Notes under the pieces: generated by a model | The model's database searches: none | Seen by the model: the letters and a program-made list of their open reading frames with translations, nothing else | What the model was told of the DNA's origin: nothing | In this document: one piece after another, positions 53,608 through 61,674 of the stretch | Numbering within the stretch: position 1 is the stretch's first letter | Layout of the letters: each line of letters starts with the position of its first letter | Made by a program: the position numbers and the translations under genes | NCBI RefSeq assembly: GCF_000422345.1 | Contig: NZ_AULP01000001.1 | Coordinates: 496,001-560,000, forward strand | DNA from: Neomelitea salexigens DSM 19753 | Lineage (GTDB): Bacteria > Pseudomonadota > Gammaproteobacteria > Pseudomonadales > Spongiibacteraceae | Length of the DNA stretch: 64,000 nt | Direction of reading: 5' to 3'

Positions 53608-54411
53608 ATGAGCGCTTTTGACCAACTCATGGCAGCGGTGCGAGGCAGCGACGGCGTTTACACGGCAAACGTTGAGGAAAGCTGGCTGCAGGGCCGCACC
53701 GCTTTTGGGGGGCTTAGCAGTGCCCTGATCGCCCAAGCCATGCGCAGTGAGATAGAGCCCGCCCGCCGCTTGCGCTCCCTGGCAGTAAGCTTTGTTGGCC
53801 CGGCCCCCGCTGGCAATCACCAAGTGGTACTTCGCCATTTACGCGACGGCGGCTCGGTTACCCACATTCAAGGAGAGCTTCGCTGTGAGGGTGAAGTGGC
53901 TACCGCAATCAATGCGACGTATGGCAAGGATCGCCAATCTGCGGTCGCTGTCGAAGGACCGGTGATGCCGGAGTCGATCCCCGCGCCGCAAGACTGCATG
54001 TTACTGCCTTTCATTGACGGCCTGACACCTGCGTTTACTCAACACTTCGATATGGCGCTTGCCAGTGGTCACCTGCCATTGTCCGGGGGAGACAGCGCTG
54101 ATTTCTCACTGTGGCTGCGTTTTCGCGATACCACTGCGCTTAGCGAGAGCGCACTGATTGCCTTGGCTGATGCACCGCCAATGCCAGGGCTGAATATGAT
54201 CAAACCGCCTGGAGTTGGTAGTTCGTTGAGCTGGTATTTGGAGTTTCCCAATGCTGTAAATGCGGGCGATGCAGCCGACAACTGGTGGTTTATGGATTAC
54301 CGAAGCCAAGCCGGCAGTAATGGTTACTTCTGCAACTACGCTACAATTTGGTCACCGAGCGGTGTACCCATTATGTTTAGCCGCCAAGTCGCCACCGTTT
54401 TCGAGAAGTAA
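53608..54411 (+). CDS. Acyl-CoA thioesterase family protein (double hot-dog)
   Basis: 267 residues in a tandem hot-dog arrangement: the first half (NVEESWLQGRTAFGGLSSALIAQAM; RLRSLAVSFVGPA) and the second (SADFSLWLRFRDTTALSESALIALADAPPMPG) are typical for TesB-like thioesterases. It hydrolyses or binds CoA thioesters; the chain length is unknown. Divergent from the acyl-CoA ligase with about 200 bases between, in which no clear promoter was recognised. Confidence 0.88.
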   Translation: MSAFDQLMAAVRGSDGVYTANVEESWLQGRTAFGGLSSALIAQAMRSEIEPARRLRSLAVSFVGPAPAGNHQVVLRHLRDGGSVTHIQGELRCEGEVATAINATYGKDRQSAVAVEGPVMPESIPAPQDCMLLPFIDGLTPAFTQHFDMALASGHLPLSGGDSADFSLWLRFRDTTALSESALIALADAPPMPGLNMIKPPGVGSSLSWYLEFPNAVNAGDAADNWWFMDYRSQAGSNGYFCNYATIWSPSGVPIMFSRQVATVFEK

Positions 54412-54442
54412 TGGCGTAGGTCAGTAAAGTCGTAATCAGGAG

Positions 54443-54477
54443 AAAAAGGGCGAGCCTGTCACACGTGGCAGACTCGC
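54443..54477 (-). terminator. Terminator of the lipoprotein gene
   Basis: Imperfect stem GCGAG-CTG-CAC/GTG-CAG-CTCGC at 54450-54477 followed on the minus strand by CCCTTTTTC. It is 28 bases past the stop codon of the lipoprotein gene. Confidence 0.7.
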
Positions 54478-54504
54478 ATTGGGCCGCTATTTAAGGCTGA
54501 GGGT

Positions 54505-54945
54505 TTACGGTTGGGTATTCTGAATGCTCTGTGCCGAATGGTCTTTAAAATACAGACGAAATGGCACGTTGCGCTGCTTGCCCAAATAGATGTAAAACCC
54601 GTAGCGGTCGTTGGCATAGTCCTGAACGAACTCATAGCGAGGGCTGATCGCTGGCGCTTCTGGGTCAACCCGAGGGGCAGTAACCAGCACCTCTTCTATC
54701 TCGGTTGGCGGTTGATCACCCGAGGCCGGTAGCGACACCAATACGCGATACTCGGTCTTGCCGGGGACATTTTCCACCGCCTCAACGCGCGCACCCGAGA
54801 CCGTATCAATAAATCCCACTTGGCTTTCAATAATACCGCTTTGTCGTGAAACCGTTTGTGTCGACGGCTGCGGCTGAGCGCAGGCGGTAACGGCCACCCC
54901 CAGCAACAATAAACCGGCGCAAGACAAGCTATGACGCATAGACAT
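54505..54945 (-). CDS. Hypothetical lipoprotein
   Basis: 146 residues with a lipoprotein signal: hydrophobic LSCAGLLLLGVAVTAC, with the acylated Cys at 22. Not recognised otherwise. A stretch in the middle (EIEEVLVTAPRVDPEAP) resembles TonB receptor plug motifs but is too short to mean much. The C-terminal half (YEFVQDYANDRYGFYIYLGKQRNVPFRLYFKDH) is rich in aromatic residues. Probably outer membrane or periplasm facing. It stands alone with its own terminator. Confidence 0.75.
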   Translation of the reverse strand: MSMRHSLSCAGLLLLGVAVTACAQPQPSTQTVSRQSGIIESQVGFIDTVSGARVEAVENVPGKTEYRVLVSLPASGDQPPTEIEEVLVTAPRVDPEAPAISPRYEFVQDYANDRYGFYIYLGKQRNVPFRLYFKDHSAQSIQNTQP

Positions 54946-55034
54946 GGGCGCATTCCTTTTTATACCGTTAATGCATGAATGCTAACACCTGACCAAGGGA
55001 ATAACAGCCAGCTATTTGCGTTCCCCCGCTATCG

Positions 55035-56171
55035 TTAGGCGCAAAAAGCCTCTCCCGCTGCTATTTTGCTGCCCAGCGCGGCAAGGTTGCGCGCGGAGCT
55101 ACCCAGCATCATTTCGTTGTGACGTAACCAAGTACAGTAGCGCCACAGCGGATAGTCGCGGTCGATGCCCGTGCCACCGTGCAAGTGCTGAGCGGCGTAG
55201 CTAACCCTATGGCCAACATCCCCTGCCCACACTTTCGCAATGGCCACTTCGACGCTCGCATCGACGCCATCATCGAGACGACTGATCGCCTGATAGCAAT
55301 TTAAGCGCAGGCACTCAACGTCGATAAAGCAATTGGCCGCGCGGTGGCCTACTGCCTGAAATGTCGCGATCGGCACGCCAAACTGCTGACGCTCAGCCGT
55401 ATAGGACGCGGTCATCCGCATCGCTTTATCACTGGCTCCGAGTTGATGCGCGCACAATGCTGCCGCCGTATGCTCGGCAACCGAGGCGAGCAACTGCTGC
55501 GCCTGCTCCCCACGAGCCAGAATATTCTCTGCGCCCACACGCACATTACTGAGCGTCAGCCGATATTGTGGCTCGTAAGTCGTCACTTCCATCGCTTCAA
55601 GCACAACACCCTCTGCTTTACGAGGCAGCATCACAACGACGGCGCCGTCACCGTCGGTCGCGGCCAGCAGCAGATAGTCCGCTTGCTCAGCGAAGGGAAC
55701 GCAGAGCTTCTCACCGCTGACCAGCACCGCCTCGCCACCAGCCTGCGCACTGCACAGGCGCGGCTGAGTGGGGTCTTCATTATTCGCTTCCATCAACGCG
55801 GCTGTGAGCAACTGTTCACCGCTCACCACTCCGGGCAGTAAGCTCTGCTTTTGCTCGGCACTGCCGAATTGCTGCACTGGCATCGCCGCCGAAATACAGT
55901 GAGAAATAAATGGCAGCGGAGCAATATTTCGCCCGACTTCTTCTGCAATCAGAGCCGCTTCAAAAAAACCGAAACCCATTCCGCCATATTGCTCTTCAAT
56001 GGCAACACCCAGCAGCCCCGCCTGAGCAACCTGCTGCCATAGTTCGCGGTCAAAACGCTCCGCCGCGTAGCTGTCGTACTTGGCGAGCTTTTCCGCTGTT
56101 ACCTGTTCGCCGAGAATTTCACGCGCAAGGTTTTGCACATCGCGCTGCTGTTCTGAAAGTCCGAAATCCAT
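55035..56171 (-). CDS. Acyl-CoA dehydrogenase (subunit of a heteromeric type)
   Basis: 378 residues with N-terminal LSEQQRDVQNLAREILGEQV, GLLGVAIEEQYGGMG, and C-terminal QHLHGGTGIDRDYPLWRYCTWLRHNEMMLGSSARNL. In MCAD-type enzymes the last region reads YEGT, with the catalytic Glu; here it reads MLGSS, so that Glu is absent. The gene lies 51 bases after a second acyl-CoA dehydrogenase of the same strand. Pairs of this kind (ChsE1/ChsE2 style) form alpha2beta2 enzymes that act on CoA-thioesters of bulky acids such as steroid side chains. Substrate not evident here. Confidence 0.88.
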   Translation of the reverse strand: MDFGLSEQQRDVQNLAREILGEQVTAEKLAKYDSYAAERFDRELWQQVAQAGLLGVAIEEQYGGMGFGFFEAALIAEEVGRNIAPLPFISHCISAAMPVQQFGSAEQKQSLLPGVVSGEQLLTAALMEANNEDPTQPRLCSAQAGGEAVLVSGEKLCVPFAEQADYLLLAATDGDGAVVVMLPRKAEGVVLEAMEVTTYEPQYRLTLSNVRVGAENILARGEQAQQLLASVAEHTAAALCAHQLGASDKAMRMTASYTAERQQFGVPIATFQAVGHRAANCFIDVECLRLNCYQAISRLDDGVDASVEVAIAKVWAGDVGHRVSYAAQHLHGGTGIDRDYPLWRYCTWLRHNEMMLGSSARNLAALGSKIAAGEAFCA

Positions 56172-56222
56172 AACTGTTTTCTCTCTATTCGTTCACTCTT
56201 CGCCGGGGTCAACACGACGCAT

Positions 56223-57410
56223 CTAGCGCGATGCTCTGGGCATCCACAAACCGGCGGCGGAAATGATGTCACGCTGAATTTCGTTGGTGCCGCCACCAAA
56301 CGTAATAATTGATGCCGTGCGATACAGGCGCTCAATTCGCGATGCGATGGGGTCGGCACCCGGCGTGCGACGATTAATCAGTGACGCCTGGCCAATGACC
56401 TCGCCCAACAGGCGATACACCTCAATGAAAAACTCAGACCCGTAGACTTTCGCCGCTGAGGCATCGGCCATATCCAGCTGACCTTCGGTCATCGCCCACG
56501 CTTGCTTGTAACACACCAATTTCAGTGCCTCGACGCCGGCACGGACTTTCGCCAGGTTGATCTGCACCCAGGCTTGGTCGATGATTTTCCCACCTTCGGG
56601 CAGGTCAGTTTGCTGGGCCCAACGCACTACGTTGTTGAACATTTCTGCAGTGGGCCCAAAATTCACCAAACTGAGACGCTCGCGGTTCAGCTGGCTAGTA
56701 ATCAGCTTCCAGCCCGCGTTTTCTTCGCCCACCAGCGCGTCGTCATTCACGCGGATATTGTCGTAGTAGGTTGCGTTGGTGCGCACGCCACCCAAAGTGA
56801 CCACGGGACTGCATGACCAGCCTGGATCGTTAGTGGGCACCAAGAACATGGAAATGCCTTTGTGCGGCTTCGCTGCGTCGGGATCCGTTCGGCAGGCGAG
56901 CCAAACGTAGTCGCAAAAATGCGCCAGGCTAGTCCACATTTTTTGACCGTTGATGAGCCAGCCGTCACCGTCGCGCACCGCCGATGTTTTCAAACTCGCC
57001 AAATCAGTGCCGGCGCCCGGCTCGGAGTAACCAATCGCGATCAAACATTCACCCGCGAGAATCTTGGGTACGATCTCTCGCTTCTGCCATTCATTGCCGT
57101 GCTCGGCCAGCTGCGGCCCGACAGACTCGGTTGTCAGGAACGGAAAGGGGTAACCCGCGCGCATGACTTCTTCTACGAAAATAAACTGCTCGATGGGGCT
57201 CATGCCGCGACCACCGAGTTCTTTTGGCCAGCCAACACCTATCCAACCATCGCGCCCCATTTGCTTGAGCGCCTCGCGCCACAGGGGGCCACCGCCCTCT
57301 CCCATGCTCTCGTCGCACTCGGCCTTGAGCTCCGGCGTCATCAATGCCTCGAAATACGCGCGTAATTCTTTGCGCAGCGCATTCTGCTCTGCGCTAAACT
57401 CAACTTTCAT
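56223..57410 (-). CDS. Acyl-CoA dehydrogenase (partner subunit)
   Basis: 395 residues from the ATG at 57410 with AGGAAGG ahead; the open frame to 57560 is unrelated. VEFSAEQNALRKELRAYFEALMTPEL and GWIGVGWPKELGGRGMSPIEQFIF start the first domain; FAD and substrate motifs include GYSEPGAGTDLASLKT and WINGQKMWTSLAHFCDYVWL. The YEGT position reads FGGGTNEIQRDII, so the MCAD-type Glu is absent here too; another site may supply the base. First gene of the pair and divergent from the DUF35/thiolase genes. Confidence 0.9.
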   Translation of the reverse strand: MKVEFSAEQNALRKELRAYFEALMTPELKAECDESMGEGGGPLWREALKQMGRDGWIGVGWPKELGGRGMSPIEQFIFVEEVMRAGYPFPFLTTESVGPQLAEHGNEWQKREIVPKILAGECLIAIGYSEPGAGTDLASLKTSAVRDGDGWLINGQKMWTSLAHFCDYVWLACRTDPDAAKPHKGISMFLVPTNDPGWSCSPVVTLGGVRTNATYYDNIRVNDDALVGEENAGWKLITSQLNRERLSLVNFGPTAEMFNNVVRWAQQTDLPEGGKIIDQAWVQINLAKVRAGVEALKLVCYKQAWAMTEGQLDMADASAAKVYGSEFFIEVYRLLGEVIGQASLINRRTPGADPIASRIERLYRTASIITFGGGTNEIQRDIISAAGLWMPRASR

Positions 57411-57658
57411 TATTGCCTTCCTCTGTGTCGCCGCCAGTCGTTGGCAGTATTGGTTGACGCTTGTCACCATAATAGGCAGCCGGGTCACCGCGACAATTGC
57501 AAAAGCCGTCACCCACATGACATATGCGTTCATAACGCCTTTACGCTGCCACTCAACCATTCAGACGATAGCTCGCGGCATCAACACTTGCGATCATTTG
57601 CGGCTGTTTACCCCTCACTCAATGGTGCCAAGGTTGCACCCTCAAGCGGAGATTCGGC

Positions 57659-58093
57659 ATGAGTGACAAGCCTGTACAGGCGGCAATCGAAGGTTGGTAT
57701 ACCCTCGATACTGATACGCCCCACCTTATCGGCGCAAAGTGCGACGACTGTGGCACCTACTACTTCCCCAAAAATTTGTCCTTCTGTCGCAACCCCAACT
57801 GCGAAGGCGAGACATTTAGCGAGGTGCAGCTCAGTCGCACCGGAAAAATTTGGTCGTATACCGATGCGTGCTACAAGCCACCCGAGCCCTTTGTGGCTGA
57901 AGAGCCCTTCGTTCCCTATGGCATTGCCGCAGTGGAGCTGGAAAAAGAACAGATGATCATTCTGGGGCAAACGGTCAAAGGCGTCGGCCCCAAAGACCTT
58001 AAAGTCGGCCAGGAAGTCGAATTGGTATTAGAGCCACTGCACGAAGACGACGAGTCAGTAAAAATTACTTGGAAGTGGAAGCCACTGGGCTGA
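57659..58093 (+). CDS. DUF35 zinc-ribbon/OB-fold protein
   Basis: 144 residues: zinc-binding Cys at 28, 31, 43 and 48 (CDDC...CRNPNC) followed by an OB fold (GKIWSYTDACYKPPEPF; GIAAVELEKEQMIILGQTVKG). DUF35 proteins bind acyl-CoA and work with thiolase-like or dehydratase partners, for example ChsH2 and Ltp2 in steroid side-chain removal. Here it precedes a thiolase-like enzyme by 28 bases, so the two probably form a complex. GCGGAG precedes the ATG. Confidence 0.9.
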   Translation: MSDKPVQAAIEGWYTLDTDTPHLIGAKCDDCGTYYFPKNLSFCRNPNCEGETFSEVQLSRTGKIWSYTDACYKPPEPFVAEEPFVPYGIAAVELEKEQMIILGQTVKGVGPKDLKVGQEVELVLEPLHEDDESVKITWKWKPLG

Positions 58094-58121
58094 GCCGCAG
58101 ACTCGATGACGGGAGAATTCA

Positions 58122-59309
58122 ATGAGTAACGATATCGCCATCTTGGGCGTCGGCATGCACCCCTGGGGCAAATGGGGCAAGAACTTTAGCGAGTACGGCG
58201 TGCACGCCGCGCGCGCCGCACTGAAAGATGCCGGCATTCCCTGGCAGGATGTAGGCTTTGTTTCGGGCGCAGCAACCATGCGCTGTGGCTACCCCGGTTA
58301 TGTTGCCGGGGCAACCTTTGCCCAGGCACTGGGCTGGCAGGGCGCGCAAGTAAATACGTCTTACGCCGCCTGTGCCTCTGGCTCTCAGGCGCTTGCCGCC
58401 GCACAAGCAAAAATTCTTGCCGGCGAATGCGAAGTTGCCTTGGTCGTCGGCGCCGACACCACCCCTAAGGGCTTCCTCGCGCCAGCCAAAGGCTACCGCC
58501 CGGAAGACCCTGATTGGCTGCGTTTTTACCTGGGAATTACCAACCCCACCTACTTTGCACTGTATGCCCGCCGTCGCATAGATTTATTTGGCGATACCGA
58601 AGAGGACTTTGCCCGGGTAAAAATTAAAAACAGCGAACACGGTTTTACCAACCCCAATGCCCGCTACAAGAAAAAATTCACCATGGAAGATGTGATGAAC
58701 TCCGCCATGGTGGCGGACCCATTGCGTTTGCTGCAAATTTGCGCCACATCGGATGGCGGCGCGGCAATGATTGTGTCGAGCATGGACTACGCAAAGCGCC
58801 TTGGCAAAGCCGACGCCGTTCGCGTGGCGGCCGTATCAACGGTCACCCCGACCTTTGCCAGCGCAGTGGTGGAAATGCCCGATATCGCCACCGACTCAGC
58901 GGCCGCAGCGGGCGTAGAAGCTCACCGCTTCCGCGCTGCACTACCCGCAAAGGCCTATGAGCAGGCGGGAATCGGCCCGGAAGACGTCAACGTGGCTGAA
59001 GTCTACGACCTCTCCTCTGCGCTGGAGATGGATTGGTATGAAGACTTGCAGCTGTGCCCCCGCGGTGAAGCCGCACAACTGGTGCGCAATGGCGACACCA
59101 AGCTCGGCGGCCGTCTGCCCGTTAACCCCTCGGGCGGCCTGGCGTGCTTTGGCGAGGCTGTGCCCGCTCAAGCGCTGGCACAGGTATGTGAGCTGACGTG
59201 GCAGCTGCGCGGCGAGGCGGGAGAACGCCAGGTTGAAGGCGCCAAGGTCGGCATCACCGCTAACCAAGGTCTGTTCGGCCACGGCTCATCGGTAATTGTT
59301 AAAAAATAG
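58122..59309 (+). CDS. Thiolase-like protein of the SCPx/Ltp2 type
   Basis: 395 residues. First-half Cys84 in YAACASGSQAL is at the nucleophile position of thiolases; the usual HDCF-type motif reads EVYDLSS (Tyr295), and the C-terminal end is NQGLFGHGSSVIV. Ltp2-type aldolases, which cleave a side chain rather than a beta-ketoacyl chain, keep Tyr in EVYD. Together with the DUF35 protein this fits a retro-aldol cleavage enzyme, though a beta-ketothiolase cannot be excluded. Followed by a strong terminator. Confidence 0.88.
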   Translation: MSNDIAILGVGMHPWGKWGKNFSEYGVHAARAALKDAGIPWQDVGFVSGAATMRCGYPGYVAGATFAQALGWQGAQVNTSYAACASGSQALAAAQAKILAGECEVALVVGADTTPKGFLAPAKGYRPEDPDWLRFYLGITNPTYFALYARRRIDLFGDTEEDFARVKIKNSEHGFTNPNARYKKKFTMEDVMNSAMVADPLRLLQICATSDGGAAMIVSSMDYAKRLGKADAVRVAAVSTVTPTFASAVVEMPDIATDSAAAAGVEAHRFRAALPAKAYEQAGIGPEDVNVAEVYDLSSALEMDWYEDLQLCPRGEAAQLVRNGDTKLGGRLPVNPSGGLACFGEAVPAQALAQVCELTWQLRGEAGERQVEGAKVGITANQGLFGHGSSVIVKK

Positions 59310-59330
59310 CCACAGCGACAAACCATAAAA

Positions 59331-59357
59331 AACGGGGCTCAGGCCCCGTTTTTTTTA
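59331..59357 (+). terminator. Bidirectional terminator between thiolase-like gene and msrA
   Basis: Stem AACGGGGC/GCCCCGTT with a three-base loop and eight T residues following; A-runs in front make it work for the leftward msrA transcript too. Confidence 0.93.
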
Positions 59358-59386
59358 TGCGCATTGATTCAGTGTGAAAGTGCGCA

Positions 59387-60028
59387 CTACGAACACGACA
59401 CGCCCGTGCCGCCCAAGCCACAATACCCTCCGGGGTTCTTATCCAGGTATTGCTGGTGATACGCCTCCGCGTAATAGAACGACCCCGCTGGCACAATCTC
59501 GGTCGTGATCTCGCCATAGCCCGCTGCGGTCAACTTTTCCTGATACGTCTGCCGGCTTTGCTCGGCAGCAGCGCGCTGCGCGTCATGGGAGGTATAAATG
59601 CCCGAGCGGTATTGCGTGCCCACATCATTGCCCTGACGCATTCCCTGGGTAGGGTCATGACTCTCCCAAAAGCAGCTCAGCAAGGCATCAAGGCTTAATA
59701 CCGCCGGATCAAATACCACCAACACCACCTCGTTGTGGCCGGTCATCCCCGAGCACACCTCTTCGTAAGTGGGGTTCGGCGTATGTCCACCGCTGTAACC
59801 CACGGCGGTGGTGTACACGCCGGGTAGCTGCCAAAATTTTCGCTCCGCGCCCCAAAAACAGCCCAGTCCCACAACCACTGACTGTAAATGGTCGGGGAAA
59901 GGCCCCTTGAGAGACGTCCCCAACACGGTGTGCCGCTCTGGCACAGGCATTTCATCACTGCGACCGGGCAACGCGTCGCTCGCCGCTGGAATCGCACTCG
60001 GTTTGCGCAAACGGTCGAAAATACTCAT
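59387..60028 (-). CDS. msrA: Peptide-methionine (S)-S-oxide reductase MsrA
   Basis: 213 residues from the ATG at 60028 with AGGAG seven bases ahead; a GTG at 60049 is less likely. Active site GLGCFWGAE with Cys57, the GHNEVV... motif, and the C-terminal Cys pair in [12 protein letters not shown] as recycling cysteines, as in E. coli MsrA. It repairs oxidised methionine using thioredoxin. The first 45 residues match the extended N-terminus of the E. coli-type enzyme. Confidence 0.96.
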   Translation of the reverse strand: MSIFDRLRKPSAIPAASDALPGRSDEMPVPERHTVLGTSLKGPFPDHLQSVVVGLGCFWGAERKFWQLPGVYTTAVGYSGGHTPNPTYEEVCSGMTGHNEVVLVVFDPAVLSLDALLSCFWESHDPTQGMRQGNDVGTQYRSGIYTSHDAQRAAAEQSRQTYQEKLTAAGYGEITTEIVPAGSFYYAEAYHQQYLDKNPGGYCGLGGTGVSCS

Positions 60029-60177
60029 GAAAATGCTCCTGTTACTCACTGATGGGTCCGCCCCACTATGCCCTGATTCAAGCCCCCCTGACTAGCCCTG
60101 AAACCCGCTACGCCCCTGGCGCCGGGCAACATTGGCCGGCGTTGAAATAAACGCTCAAAATTCACTCAGTTTTTTTA

Positions 60178-60206
60178 TTGCTATTTGCCAATAAAACGGT
60201 TTAAAT
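60178..60206 (+). promoter_or_regulatory. Candidate sigma-70 promoter of speD
   Basis: TTGCTA, 17-base spacer, TTAAAT, each matching four of six consensus positions, 38 bases ahead of the speD region. Confidence 0.4.
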
Positions 60207-60236
60207 CGCCGCCTCTTTTAACCCTGCGGAGGATTT

Positions 60237-60296
60237 ATGCTAGATGAAAAGCTTGGATCTTATGCCTTCTTTGGAGGCGGGCGCTGCCACGACTAA
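60237..60296 (+). CDS. Possible 19-residue leader ORF overlapping speD
   Basis: ATG at 60237 follows GGAGG by four bases, and the frame reads [19 protein letters not shown] before TAA at 60294. It overlaps the speD start at 60244 in another frame, so both cannot be used from the same ribosome binding site at once. Not recognised; could be chance. Confidence 0.3.
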   Translation: MLDEKLGSYAFFGGGRCHD

Positions 60297-60699
60297 CCCG
60301 ATCACTGCATCGGATGAAAATCTCGATCACTTCATCGTGCGCGATGGCGTAGCCTACGCCGGTACACACCTGATCATCGACCTCTGGGGTGCCTCCCACC
60401 TCGATGATATCCCCCGTATGGAAAAAGCCTTCCTGGACTGCGTTAAAGAATGCGGTGCAACCCTGCTGCATATTCATATGCACCATTTCACCCCCAATGG
60501 CGGGGTTTCGGGCGTTGCCGTCTTGGCGGAGTCCCACATCAGCGTGCATACCTGGCCGGAGCGCGACTATGCCGCCTTTGACGTTTTCATGTGTGGCGAC
60601 GCGAAGCCTGAATTAGCAGTCGGCATTTTGCAAAAAGCCTTTTCTCCATCTCGTATTGAAGTAGGTGAAAACCTGCGCGGGAGAATGGACGATGTCTGA
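60244..60699 (+). CDS. speD: S-adenosylmethionine decarboxylase proenzyme (SpeD/SpeH, class 1B)
   Basis: 151 residues. The self-processing site is in [14 protein letters not shown]: cleavage at Glu96-Ser97 yields the pyruvoyl enzyme; Cys117 in FDVFMCGDA is the catalytic acid. It makes decarboxylated AdoMet, the aminopropyl donor for spermidine. The first 30 residues are longer than in short prokaryotic forms. The ribosome site GGAGG lies 11 bases before the chosen ATG but only four before another ATG in a different frame. The stop overlaps speE. Confidence 0.95.
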   Translation: MKSLDLMPSLEAGAATTNPITASDENLDHFIVRDGVAYAGTHLIIDLWGASHLDDIPRMEKAFLDCVKECGATLLHIHMHHFTPNGGVSGVAVLAESHISVHTWPERDYAAFDVFMCGDAKPELAVGILQKAFSPSRIEVGENLRGRMDDV

Positions 60700-61546
60700 A
60701 TGGTTCGACGAAACCCTGCACAGTGGCTACCACCAAGGCTTTCGCGTTAAAGAAATACTGTTCGAAAGCAAGACCGAGCACCAACACTTGGTCATTTTCG
60801 AGTCGGCTGACTTTGGTCGCGTGATGGCCTTGGACGGCGTTATTCAGACCACAGAGCGCGACGAGTTCGTCTACCATGAAATGCTCGCCCACGTGCCGCT
60901 ACTCGCCCACGGTCATGCCAAAGACGTGCTGATTATTGGCGGTGGCGACGGCGGCCTGCTTCGCGAAGTGCTGCGCCACCCTGGTGTCGAGCGCGCCGTG
61001 CAGGTTGAGATTGACCAAGCAGTCATTGATATGTGCGTCGAATACCTGCCACACCACTCAAATGGTGCTTACGACAACCCGCGCGCTGAAATCGTCATTG
61101 GCGATGGCATCGACTACGTGCAAAATTGTGGTCGTCAGTTCGATGTCATTTTGTCAGACAGCACCGACCCCATCGGACCTGGCGAGGTGCTATTCACCTC
61201 ACCATTTTATGAAGGGATTAAGCGCTGCTTAAAACCCGGTGGCGTATTCGCTGCGCAAAACGGTGTTGCCTTTATGCAACCCGAGGAAGTGCGCACTACC
61301 CACCAGCGCCTCTCGCCATTATTCGCGGACTGCCACTTCTATGCCGCCGCTGTGCCCACCTACGTTGGTGGCATAATGACTTTCGCCTGGGCCAGTGATA
61401 ACCCCCAGCTGCGCAATGTTGACCTAGAGACGCTGCAACAGCGTTTCGCTGACAGCGGCATCACCAGCCGCTACTACACGCCGGCCCTGCACCACGGCAG
61501 TTTCGCACTACCGCAGTATATTCTCGACATACTGCACGACGGATAA
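60692..61546 (+). CDS. speE: Spermidine synthase SpeE
   Basis: 284 residues from the ATG at 60692 (GGGAGA ahead), which overlaps the last eight bases of speD. Methyltransferase-like fold: [33 protein letters not shown], and [18 protein letters not shown], with the gate-loop region intact. It transfers the aminopropyl group to putrescine (or possibly cadaverine). The N-terminal [35 protein letters not shown] is typical. Confidence 0.96.
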   Translation: MSEWFDETLHSGYHQGFRVKEILFESKTEHQHLVIFESADFGRVMALDGVIQTTERDEFVYHEMLAHVPLLAHGHAKDVLIIGGGDGGLLREVLRHPGVERAVQVEIDQAVIDMCVEYLPHHSNGAYDNPRAEIVIGDGIDYVQNCGRQFDVILSDSTDPIGPGEVLFTSPFYEGIKRCLKPGGVFAAQNGVAFMQPEEVRTTHQRLSPLFADCHFYAAAVPTYVGGIMTFAWASDNPQLRNVDLETLQQRFADSGITSRYYTPALHHGSFALPQYILDILHDG

Positions 61547-61674
61547 GCCGAAGCACGCTTTGGCGGCGCGCAGCACGCGCGCCCTTCTCACCTTCACTTT
61601 GCTCGCAAATCGACTAGTCTAGGCATAGCGCTGAGCGTCGAAATGCACTAACACCTATATAGAGCGACCGGCAT

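Noticed and set aside
57624-57640. Inverted repeat GGTGC-N7-GCACC ahead of the DUF35 gene as possible operator
   Set aside because: Half-sites are only five bases long and no regulator gene is adjacent; could be chance.
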